Assembly: GCA_026261815.1 (NCBI GenBank)
Contig: JAMPIT010000856.1
Span: 8,974,001-9,038,000 of the forward strand
DNA length: 64,000 bases
Direction: 5' to 3'
From: Monarcha castaneiventris obscurior
Taxonomy: Eukaryota; Chordata; Aves; Passeriformes; Monarchidae
Position 1 is the first letter of the stretch, and each line of letters starts with the position of its first letter. The notes under the pieces were generated by a model, which had not been told where the DNA came from, did no database searches, and saw only the letters and a program-made list of their open reading frames with translations. The translations under genes and the position numbers were made by a program. Of this stretch, positions 1 through 11,300 are shown in pieces.

Positions 1-1449
1 TCCTAGGTGGGATGAAGGCCAGCACAGAGGGGCCTCAATGCCGCAAACATCTTCTTTCCCTCTTACATGGAAAAACTTCCATGGACAGGGAATTTGGCAG
101 TGGAAATGGCATGGAGGCTCAAGTGTGATTCGCTACCCTAAATTGAGCTGGTGGCAGGACACTGGGTCCTGCAGCACATGCCTTCACTGGGGTGACAGGA
201 TAGACGTGTCCACAACAGCGCAGCTCTGCTGACCTTGAACGAGGAGCCAGGAAGACAGTTCATCCCTCTGCACCTCCTCGTCGTCCATCCCTGAGCCAGA
301 CCCATTCCTCCTCCCACTGTGCTATGACATCCTTGTCCTTTCCCAGCTGGCAGCGCTGGCATCACCAGGACACCCTCCTCTTGCAGCCAGGAGGACACTT
401 TGGAGGTTTCTCCCTGCTAATTCCTCCTGGAGAGGGACATTAGCACCTCACACATCCCAACCACCATCACTTCCCCCACCGCTTCCCCATCGCCCTTCCT
501 GCAGCTCCCAGCACCCAGCTGGTGGGACTCAGAACAAACATCCTCCCACCTGCTCCTGCGGCCCAGCCCGGGAGATGGCAGAGGCGATAATTACACACTT
601 GGCACAGCAAAATTATCCAGTGCGGGGGAGAAGAGGCCGGAAGCAGCTGGAGATCATCCATAGGGAACGCTGCTCCCACTCACAGTGCCTCTCACCCCAA
701 AGCAGCCCCGTTTATACCGTGAATGTGCTCCTTGGGCCCTGTGTGAGTACCCCGAGTGCTGGAGCTGACGGTGCAGGATGGGGATGTGGGGATGTGCTGG
801 TGCACCGAGGGGTTTGGAGCAGAGCTATGGAAAGCTGGCTTCCCATGGAGCCAAACTGGGATCCCTGGGGTCTGCTGAAGCGTATCCTCCAAGGATGCCA
901 TTTTCCTGGGGAGGGCTTCAAGTGAGCCATCACTCATGCACACTTTTGGGGCCTGCCAGGACATGAGTACTCGGATATCCTGCCCCTTCCCCACTCCCAT
1001 GAGACCTCTGGGAGGGACACTTGCAGCTCATTCACACCAAATTCCTTTTTGAAGATTTATTTCCTTGCAAAGCAGGATCTGCAAAAGCAGAGACCCTCGG
1101 GGTCTACAGGGATGATACTACCCCATTTTCCAGGCAGGTCCAGGACTGCAGCCCATGAGGTACACCAACCAGAAACATCCCAGAGAGGACTGAAGAAGAG
1201 AAATAAGAGGTGTAGTAATAATAACAGCAATAAAAATATATACTGCACTGGCTGAAGGGAGAAGGCTGCAATGAATTGTCCTAAAAATACATTTAGACTT
1301 GGTGGCTTTAAATTTTGCCCTTGAATGAGTAACGTTGGTCAAGAGACATTTAATTTCCTGTGCCAGGGAGCCACTGGAGCTACTTACCAGCTCCTGGCCA
1401 TGGTGTGAGCACTGAACTGGGACAGGGCAGGGGATGGGCAGGGATTACA
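1..1449. other. Intergenic flank upstream of PEMT, no gene seen
   Basis: This is mixed-composition DNA with only short ORFs in every frame and no splice-bounded conserved peptide. In human synteny RAI1 would lie beyond this edge, but none of its exons is recognisable here. Short AT-rich runs occur near 1210-1245. Confidence 0.6.
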
Positions 1450-1630
1450 GGATCATGGAATCATAAAATGATTCCCTTCTGTTGGAAGGGACCTTAAAGA
1501 TCATCTCATTCCACCTCCAGCCATGGGCTGGGACAGGACACCTTGCACTAGGCCAGGTCGCTCCTAGCCCCGTCCAGCCTGGCCTGGAACACTTCCAGGG
1601 ATGGGGCAGTCACAGCTTCTCTGGGCAAAA
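1450..1630 (-). mobile_element. CR1-like LINE 3' fragment, reverse orientation
   Basis: The stretch begins with a degraded tail (atcatggaatcataaaatga), then gttggaagggaccttaaaga and a diverged copy of the usual CR1 3' region, ending near cttctctgggcaaaa. This is the reverse complement of the avian CR1 3' end. It lies about 500 bp upstream of PEMT exon 1. No ORF survives. Confidence 0.85.
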
Positions 1631-1639
1631 GGGAAGGGA

Positions 1640-1740
1640 CAGGGATCAGGCAGGGGAGAGGCACGGGAGTTGGCAAGGAACGGGCAGGAGCTGGCAGGGG
1701 CCAGGCAGGGGAGTTGACAGGGGATAGACGGGGGCTGGCA
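1640..1740 (+). repeat. Degenerate GGCAGG-rich simple repeat
   Basis: Imperfect reiterations of gggacagg, ggcaggggag and ggagctggcagg give a purine-rich G-biased plus strand next to the CpG island. No fixed period is kept, and the G-runs could form quadruplexes. Function unknown. Confidence 0.6.
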
Positions 1741-2340
1741 GTGCCTGTCTCTGCCCCCGCAGCTGCGGTACCCAGTCGGTCCTCGCCCCCTCTCCCACCG
1801 GGGCCGTCCCACTCCCAGCCGCGCTCCAGCTCCGGCTGCGGCCCCGGGGGATCCGTCCCGCCCGCTCCCTCTGCTCCAGCGGGCAGGGTCCAAGTCCAGC
1901 CCGGACCGCGGGGCCGCTCTCCCTCCCTCCCGCCGCGGCCCGACACCATCTCACACCCGCAGCGGAGGCGGCCGGGCCGGCGGCGAGGTCAGTGCTGTCC
2001 CCGGCCCGCAGGCCCCGGGCTCGGTGCGGCTCCAGGCCCGGCTCCTCCCGGGGAGGCGGGACCGCGGCTCCCGGCAGCGCCACCGCGGGCTCGGCGCTCG
2101 GCCTGGGCCGGGGCCGCGGCGGGGCCATGGCGGGGCGGCCCGGGCCGGGCGCGGGGCGGCGGGACGCGGCGGCGGGCGGGGCCCGGCGCTTCCCGCGGGA
2201 GTGCTGCGAGGGGCTGGGCGGCCTGGACTACGGCCAGGTACCGGCGGGCCGGGCCGGGAGCGGGCGGGAGGGTGGCCCCGGGGAGGGCCCGGCCTGGGGC
2301 AGCGAGGGGATGGATCCCCCGCCTCCCCGGTGCCGCCGCA
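1740..2340 (+). promoter_or_regulatory. PEMT: PEMT CpG island and presumptive promoter
   Basis: CpG-dense, very GC-rich sequence surrounds exon 1. It carries GC-box-like motifs (for example the ggaggcggga at about 2054) and no evident TATA box, which suggests a dispersed-start CpG-island promoter. The transcription start cannot be placed from sequence. Long ORFs on both strands here are a by-product of few stop codons in GC-rich DNA. Confidence 0.7.
2127..2237 (+). CDS. PEMT: PEMT coding exon 1 (37 codons)
   Basis: The ATG lies in ggggccATGg, a good initiation context, inside a CpG island. It opens 37 codons ending at cag|gtaccg, phase 0. The first 23 residues are Gly/Ala/Arg-rich and poorly conserved. 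The end ([13 protein letters not shown]) resembles CCGGLGNIDFRQ of the human long isoform, which is why this ATG is preferred over in-frame upstream sequence. The frame stays open upstream through GC-rich DNA, so that openness is not evidence of coding. Confidence 0.88.
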
Positions 2341-5300
2341 GGGCTCGGCAGATCCGCTGGGAATCGTCCCTGGGTTGTGCCCGCAGGTGCAGCAGGCCTG
2401 GGGATGCTCGGTCCCCCGTTCCCCTGGTGCACCCACCGCGCTCCCCAGCCCGGTTCCACCCCAGCCGGGACGGCACGGTCTGGGCAGGAAGCAGGGGCTG
2501 CACTGGCACTGCAGGGGAGGCTCGGGGGTGCTGCCTCCGGCTCACCCAGGTGCCCCCGCAGCTCTTGTTTAGGTACCCATGCAGCTCTCACCCAGGTATC
2601 CATTTATCTCTCACTCAGGCGCCGATACACCTCTCACCCAAGTGCCTATGCAGTTCTCATCTAGGTGCCTGTATTGCTGTCCCCCCGGTGCCTGCACGGC
2701 TCTCAGCCGTGTGCCCATTCATGTCTCACCCAGGTGCCCATGCAGCTGTCACCTGGGTGCCTGTACAGCTCCCACCCAGCTGCCCATGCTGTTCCCACCC
2801 TCCCTGACTTTGGGGCTGGGATCAAGCGGGCAGCGCTTGCCACGGTCATTGATCCCCCACCGCGGAGGAGGGGGCAAAGTTGAATGTTCTGTGCCTGTTA
2901 CGTGGCTGTCCCAGCAGCTCGCAGAGACAGCTCATCCCATTAGGGCTCCCCTTTTATCCCGAAAAGCACACGCCAGGCACAGGCCAATCTGCCTCCCGCT
3001 GGCAGCCGCAAATTTGGTTGTTGAGCAGGAGAAAAGAAGGTGAGTGCAATGTTAACGATGTTGCCTGCCAGGAGTTAGTAGGTCAAGAAGCTTTTGTTCA
3101 GCCCGTGCTAGCACTGTGCTCAGCACCGTACAAAACGAGAGGAAAGAAGCTGTCCTGGTCCCACGGGATTGCAATTGAAGCAGGATTAGACAGTTCGGCC
3201 CCAGTGCCAGCAGCTGCTTGGGTTATGGCTTGACAGTGTGAAGGGATGAGGTCTGGTGGGGAAGGGCTGCTTGGGAGTGAAGGGAGGGGAGGAGAGGGTG
3301 GGAATAGGGGGAGACGGGTCTGGATCAGGCCGTGGGGCTGTTCCCGTTGTTCCCTGCCAGCACCTGTGTCCCCAGGGCTCGGATGTAGGAGCCTGGGGGA
3401 TCTGGGGCAGTGGTGGTTTGAAGGCAGCTGTGAGGATCCAGTGAGGATCCCCCATTTCTCCAGGGCTGTACGGTCTTTGCTCCTGCACTTTGCACTGTGG
3501 GCAGTCATGGCTGGGCAGGAGGTGCTTGGAGCGACTGGATGTGCCCTGGGCCAGCACGGGAGCTATTCCCACGGCCTTTTCTCTGGGCTCAGAGAGGTGC
3601 TGGGTTTACCAGCCCCTTTCCATGTCTGGGACTTTCCAAGAGTCTGTGAGGAGCCAGTGGGAATTTCTCTCCCGGATGGGTGAGGCGGAGCCGATACCTT
3701 TTTGAGCCGTTCCTGCCCCCTGGCATCCAAAGGACTTGCAAACACAGCTGTGTTGGGGAAGCAAAAATCTTCCATGTCTCAATGTTGTCTTGGTTTTGTT
3801 TCGAGTGAGGGAAGGGCTTGGGCTGGGCTGTTTTGTTTTTTGTTTTCAAAGGTTTTGACCAAAAGAAGAAAAAGACACTGGCTGTTTTTAATCCAAATAC
3901 CAGTGCAGGGAGAGGGAGTGAGGGGGGAGAAACAGCATGGCTTACTGCACGTAAAAATGCTGACAATGTCAGGGAGCCGTCTTGGGAAAAATCTCTCTTT
4001 CTTAAAAGGAGAACAGCAAATTTTAAGGGGTTTTTGTTGTTGTCATTAAGACAGGAAATTCTTTTGCAGCTCCTTACAGTGCAAATGCATTCTCCCTTGC
4101 TATGGAGGGGGATGCATCACCCTTACTTTACAGGAGACAAGTTTGAAGCTGACAGAGTTCATTGCTAGGGGGTTCCATGCAGACCAGCATCCCTGGGACT
4201 GTTCTCTGTTCTCAGGGATGCTGAGATGCCGTGGAATGGTGCTCCCTCTCCTAAAACGCTCATGAGTTGGCAGCTGAGAAGTGCTGCTCGTCCTCAGAGC
4301 AGCAGTGTCACGTCAGTGCCTGTGTCCTTCTGGGCACTACTGTGGATGTGGGGCTTCCGGAGAGCCCAGTGCCCCTGAGGTTTGGGGAGACAGCTTGGAG
4401 AAGCTGCCATCCTTCTTCTGGGCTTTGCACCCTGACATAGCACTTTGCAAGCTGTAACAACACGTTGCTTGGGGCTATTAAAAGGTTCACCTACCCTTGG
4501 GGCAGCTGGTGGGTTTGGTTTGAGGTGAAGTGTCCCTGTGGGATCCTGCCTTCCAGTAACCATCCCTTCCTCCACAGGTGGATGTGGCAGCCATGGTGCG
4601 GCTCTTTGGCTACGTGGATGTGACTGACACTGGCTTTATAGTGGCTGTCCTCTCAATTGCCTTCAACCCTCTCTTCTGGAATGTGGTAAGAGCTGCCTGC
4701 CTGCCAGCTGCTCCTTTACTTTCAGCCTTCCTTTCCCAGTTTCCTTTGGGACGAAAAACCTCTTTTGGGAAGTCTGCTGGGCTGGGTGGGGGAAACTGTG
4801 TTCATTTAGGCCTTAGGAGTGGGTGAGCAGCTCCTGCGGCTGGGGGTGACCGTGAGGGCTGTCACAGAGGAGGTGAAGGTGAGAGCCAGCACAGGATACA
4901 GAAAGAATTGGGAACTGAGCTTGGGAGAGGGAGCAGAGCAATCAAACCCATCCTTCAGCCACATGTCCCACCCAGCAGCCAGGCACTGCTCACTACTGGG
5001 ACTGAGCATGAATGGCATTAACCCCCATCAGGATAGCTGCACTGGATATGTTGCCTGCTGCTTCCCCTTGAAATATGCTGGCAGCTGTTTGTGTGGATGG
5101 CAGGAAGCAAAAACAGCCAGCCAAAAGTTGGCCTGAAAAAATTCCTCCTCCATCATGCTGCAAAGCCTGGCAGAGAGCTGCAGGTTTGGCAGCAAGCCAG
5201 CCCTAGGAGGAGCAGGATACCTGTGCATGGGTGATGTTTGCTGTGGCTGTGGGTGCCACGGTGCTCTGGGAGCCAAGGCTGGAGAAACCTCCACTGCCTG

Positions 5301-8300
5301 TTACTGCTGTGGTTTGCTGCCTCCTTACAAAACCAGCAGGAATCATTGCTGGCCCAGTTTTGGAGCATTCCAGAGCCTGTGTTCCAAGCAGGAAGCCCAG
5401 GTTGGCTGCAGGGTGAGCATCCTCAGCAGCACATCTGAGGTGTGGGGTGAAACGTCCCTGCAGGCACTCCTGGGAATGGGATGCCATCTCAGCCATGATT
5501 CCCAAACCTGCCCGCCAAACCTCCCTGCAGGGATTCTCTCCCTGGAGAATGCTCCTCAAAAAGGCCTTATTTTTCCAGAGGGGGAGGACTCCTCTCTCTC
5601 TGAGTGCGGGGGCTCTTGAGATTGTCTCACGCTGGGCTTTGGAAAAGCGAGGCTCTGCTGACTGTGAGTCACTTTGGAAACCTCTGTCGGAGCTCTTTGT
5701 TGCAGCCTCCCTAATTTTTCATGCAACTCGTTATTAAAAAGTCTCACGGTGTCTGAAATGCGAGCTGGAATATGCCACATTATTTCGACTGCGGAGTCAT
5801 CATTTAGCATAAAGAATCAATGAACAAGAAGATTCAGGATGTGGTCTCTGGGGGGAGAGGCTGGCTCCAGCGAGAAACTGCATGAAAGGCAAAGAAAAAA
5901 GTACTTTATTAGCGTCTGCTGCTATGCCTGCGACTCGTGGGACGCCTGCAGCTTGGGAAATAGCGTTGCATTTTGGCTCAGGAGTTTGGCTGCTGTTAGA
6001 GGACGGGGAAAGCTGATGTAAGGGCAGGAAGTTTGTTGCTCTGCGCTGCCGTTGTCCCCTCTCAGGGACTGGAGAGCGGCGGCGTTGGCAGCAGGTGGCA
6101 CTCCAAGCCAGACGTGCAGGGAGCAGCAGGTTCGAGTGAGCAGCCTGAGCTGGCTGTTGGGGAAAGCTCTGAGCGTGGCATTCCGTGTTTCCCCGGCTGG
6201 AATGGGCCGAGTGGATCTTGCAGTCCATGTGCCTCCGTCCTTGTTCTGCCCAAGCCCCCAAGCATCTCCCTGGTGTTTTCAGTCCTGGTGTGTGGCTTAC
6301 ACCAGGCAATGCTGGAAGGCTCTTGCAGGGGGCCTGTGGGTCCTGCAGCCCTAAGCAAGCTCCCACTGTCAGATACATTTCAGCAAGAGTGGCCCTGGCT
6401 ACCCTTGGATTTTCCCTGACCTGTTTCCTTTGCCTCCTCTCCATCCTTTCATCCATATGATCATTGTCCCCTCCCTGCACCCAGCCAGCAGCTCTTCTTT
6501 CTTTCCCTACATCCCTGCACAGACTCTCTCTGTCCTGGGCTATTTGAGTTCCTTCCCAGCAGCTGAGATTGCTTCTGCATCTGAATTACTCTGGGTTTCC
6601 AAGAGCTTCAGTGCAAAGACTGGAATTCTGCACAGTGCCAAGCACTCTTTGCTTTCTCTGCTCAATAAGTAATGTGGTACGCTGGTCAAAATCCCTCCTG
6701 TGCATGAAATTCCTGATTTGGATAGAGATTGGGTGGGGATGCATTGATTTAGTTTAGTGTCTTAATTCCCTGTTTCTGCTGAACTCCAGCCACTGCTGCC
6801 TCTTCCAGAGTTTGGCACCGGGTTGTCCTTGCTGTGCAGTGCCTCTGAATAAATACGTGGTGGGGAAACCCTGACTCCATGCAGTGCTTGGATCATGGAG
6901 AGGCATATCCCAAGGCCTTGATCATAGCAAGGTGCCCTGGTAGGCACCAGGCATATTTCTCTGGGACAAAACCTGCAGAGTTTGGGGATGAAGCACAAAC
7001 TCTGGAGGCTGTGGAGGAGTGTGTCCTCCAGAAAAAACGTGATGCTTGTCAGTACATCGATGGATGTACTTTGGGTAAGAGCAATTTTGAGGACCAGAGC
7101 CTAAGTGGGGCAATTTGCAGACTCCAGCTGGGCTGTGCTGATGTTCCCTCCTGCTCTCCACAGGGGAGAAAAGCTCTTCCAGAAAGGCCTCAGGACTCTC
7201 AATTCCCATCTTCCTCCCTGCAGTTTTGTGCAGTAGGGTACCAGGAATGTCTCCCCAGGGCCACCTGCTGCATTTCCTCACCAAACCCTGGGCTTGCACC
7301 CCCTCTTCTGCTTCCACCCTCTTTGTGCCAGTTAAAATCCCGCCTGTCCCTGGAGAGCCCTCAGGTCGTGTTGTCCAGCTTGAATGTGTTCCTGCACTAT
7401 TCTCTAGTTTTCCCCATATTTTTTCCTCTCTCCTCATTATGCTGTCTCTGCTTTCCCCCCTGCTGTGTCTGTTATGAGAGGAGCTGCTGGGAACTGTGGT
7501 CCCACAGGAGGCAGGGTGCAGGTGAGGTCCCAAAAGGAAGCAGCGGAGCCGTTTTGGGAATGAAATCACTTAAAACTCCCCAAGGATGTTCAATGCAGCC
7601 AGGAGACCTGAACCACCATGGGGCTGTAGAGGGGCACCTGGCAAGGAGCAGGCACATCTCTGGAGCTGTGCCATAAAATGTTAATGAGGCCAGAGCAGCA
7701 GGAACTTCAATAAATCCCATCTGTGTTTGGAAAGCCGCAGAACGATGGGAGAAACTTTTCATCCCTTGGTAACTAAGGAAGGTATTAAATAAAAACTCCT
7801 CAGGGACAAACATTTTCAAGCCAAGAGAGGCAGATAACCTGCATGCAGGAGGCTCTAAAGAGCTGGCTGAGCCTTGGCACACGAGGACTTTCTAGAAAGC
7901 TGGAAGGTTTCTGTCACTCTCAGTAGCAACCAAGCATAGCCGTGAGGCCGGTAGTCTGACGTCCATCACCACGCAAGTGACTTTTAAGTGGAGAGTGCAT
8001 CCATCAGCAATCTTTTCTTGATTTGAGCCTCTTAAAAATTTAGGTCTGGCGTCATGGACCGATTTAGAAATGGCTCATCTTCAGCTGGCTCCCCAGAGCT
8101 CACTCCTCCCATCACCTCCGGTCACCCCCTCGAGACACCCGTGTGTCTCACAGGAATCTGCAGGGTGAAACCTCAAATGTCACAGCTAGGAACAGGCTTG
8201 GCGTAATTTAGCATGATTTTAAAGGAAACAGACCCCATCAGACAGTGATTTTATTCTTCAAGGTTGCAGCTTTTCCTGTTCAGGGTAACACGATCTCTGT

Positions 8301-11300
8301 TCTAGACTTCTGTCAAGCGTTTAAGCTGCATGAGGCTTTGATTAAAGAAGTAGTTGCACAGGGACCTGGGCTGACAACGCCTGGCTCCTGATGGATGTGT
8401 ATCTCTTGGTTCATTTATTTTTAATTTCCCATCTTTTTCTCCTTCTTTGGAGACTGGAGGAATCTGCCAAGTGGGTAAGAAGTGCTTGCACTGGAAGGGG
8501 GGGGGAGATTGCAGGCACTGGCAGCCCGATTTCACCTACCTCTGACCACTTCTTGCTAAACTCGGAGGAAGGTGCCTCGCCTAAAACATCCCCATATTGC
8601 TGGGAAGCAGATGGAAGCTTGGGAGTTGTTGGGATTCAGACCTCAGTGAGCCGAAGTCCAAGAAACCTTTTGGGGACAGGAGAAAAAAGCCTGGTGCTGG
8701 GAGATTTCAGCAGCTCTCACTGCCTGTCTTAGAGAAGGAAAGGATTGAGCCGTGGCTTGATGGTGTTGTGTCAGCACCTCGCTGGGGAAAGGAAATTGCA
8801 GGGTATAAAATAACTCTGTGAGGGCTGGGATGGCAGCAGAGCCTTGTGGGGGGTGCACCTCAGTTACCTGAAGTTTACAGGACTGGGAGATGAATGAGTT
8901 GGGATGATTCCATGTTTTTTTCTGGCCTTCAAATTCTGTCAACCTGCGAGACTTTTGTGGGCTCCCCCACAAACCTCTGCCTGCCTGCAGCCACGGGGGA
9001 GAGCAGAAAACAGCCCTCAACCAGCTTCTGGAAAGTGCTTTTAGACCCCATCATAGAAGCCATGGCACAGCAGCGATGATTATCTGCTTATAACAGATGC
9101 TAGATCAATAGCGAGGCTTCAAGCTACGCTGCAAGGCAATTGACTGCAGAAAGTGTTTCTTTATTGGGGTAAAGCTGGGCTTGCAACGAGGCTCAGATCC
9201 GCTCTTACATCTCCGGTCTTAAAATGTCACCACCAGCTCTGATGCCTTTCATCCTTTGTGCAGGGAGAGAACGCACATTATTCATAATTGGACTCTCTAC
9301 CAGGCAGCAATAGCCGTTTTCATTTCCTACAATAGCTGAGAAAGAGTGAGGATTTGCCTTTTTTTTTTTTTTCCCCATCTCCCAAATAGCATTTAGTGGC
9401 AATTTTATTCCAAGTGACTTGGTAACGCTTTCACTCCGGCAGCGAGGGCTTCGCAGCGCCGCTGTAACGTGTGGAAGCGGATGGCATCGATTCTCCAGCT
9501 CTCGTAACAGAGCCAGTCCTGCCCGGGTGTGTAACACCAGGCCTGTTTGTCTCCTAAATTTAGCTTTTCCAGCATGTGGGCACCGCTGCGAGCCACATAA
9601 CAAGCACCAAAACTGGGTCGCACCCTCCGGCGCGCTGGCTGGAGTGGCACAATTAGGAGCGCTGTCACCTTGAGGGAGAGCTGCATCCTTCGTCCCAGCA
9701 CTGCTTCCCTCAGCCTCACAGCTGGAGGTGGTGGTGTTTTCATCTAAATCCTCTTGAAGAAGCTGTGCGATATATTTTTATGGTGTCCCTGCAGGCTGAG
9801 CTGCCTGTGGTGGGGGGATTGTGGAGCCCATCCTGGCCAGGCAGCTGTGAGCTGAGATGCTTTGTCTGTGTGTGGAGCTGGGCACGGTGCTCAGGGCTCC
9901 GGGCGAGGTGGTGACAGTCATTCCAGCAGCTGCCCACCCACTGTGCATGGGTACCTGCCAAGGCAGGCTGTGCTTGGGAAGCTGAGCCATTTCTGTGCCT
10001 GTTCCGAGAGTGAATTTGGGATCCAGCTGGTGTGCGACGTGCCTGCTCAGCGTTTCTCAAAACCAAGGTCAGAATCTGCCTCTCACCTCACAGCTGACCC
10101 GAAAAGCAACCTCCTTTTTTTAGCATCTGCCGCGTGCTTCTCTGAAAACCCAGGGTCTTTGTTGTATATACTGGACTTCTCTTGTTTAGTGTTTTAAAAA
10201 TAAACTGCAGGCTGCTGGCAGCCCTGCTGGAGTAAGTCAGCACACACACAAAAGATGAAAAAAAATACCTTTAAGCCAAGAGTCTTGTTTCCATATGGAT
10301 CAGAGGATTATCTGTAGACCCTGGAAGCTGGAAGAAGCTCTTTCTTCTCCATCCCAGTCCATCCCTCTCCCGCCATCCTGCTGCTAAACCCTCTCACGTG
10401 CTCATGAGGTGCTGCTCATGAAATGGCAAGTCTGTGACCACCTGTGTCTCACGGGACAAGGGAAAAAGTGCAGCTGGCAGCAAAAAAGAAAGTGGTTTTA
10501 TCTACCCAGACTGGAAGGTGTAGAAGAGGCAGCTCCTTCTGCATGGCCCTGGGCTTTGGCAATGTTTGTGCATAGTCTGGGGACTGGGAGCTTCTGGAGC
10601 CCCGAGGGGAGAAACCCACTGCCAGCCCTGGAATGTCAGTGATGCAGGGGCTGGACAGGACCTTCCTGTGCTGTGTGCCTGCCACAGTCACAGGCATGAG
10701 CCGGGTGTATTCAGCTGTGCTGTGGCACAGACTGTTTAGCAGAAGCCTTCCCAGTTCCCAGAAGGATGGGATCTCCCAAAATAGGCTGTTTTGATGGAGA
10801 AATGCAGACACACAGTGTGCTGGCTACTCTTGGGAGGTTATTTCCATAAGCCCTGCTGCCACACTTCCATCACAATGCGGTTGCATCTTCTGCATTTCCA
10901 GAGACTCATGGTGGGGAGGGAGGCCTTGGGGTTTCATGGTGGGGGTGTTGAATCTGGCTTGTGGCAGGCTGGTGGCACCACAAAGAAAATGCCACCTTGT
11001 TTTCCCTGTATTTTTCCCCTGGATGAACTTCGAGGGGACATTTATCTCCAGTTGCTCATGTGGCAGCAGCAAATGGGTGGGAAAGTAGATTAGTAAATCA
11101 CTAAAGCAAAACCCTCCATGTGTTTTCCACCTGTGTAATGACCCCAGTGACACGTGCAACTGGAAATGGTTCTTGGCAGGAGCATCCTACATCCCTGCTC
11201 TCCTGAGTGTAGCACCAAATAGTTCAGCAGCCCAATCACAGCAGTGCTTGTTGGACATTGGGTCCTTGAAAATATTAGGATCCTCATCTTAGTTAAAGCA

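Noticed and set aside
1714..2664. 316-aa plus ORF and several long ORFs on both strands around PEMT exon 1
   Set aside because: They arise from the CpG island and the 23-bp repeat. Only the short frame-consistent exon 2127-2237 matches a known protein.
5800..6480. 226-aa minus ORF in PEMT intron 2
   Set aside because: No recognisable domain or splice-site structure, and it is intronic. Chance length is plausible in moderately GC-rich DNA.
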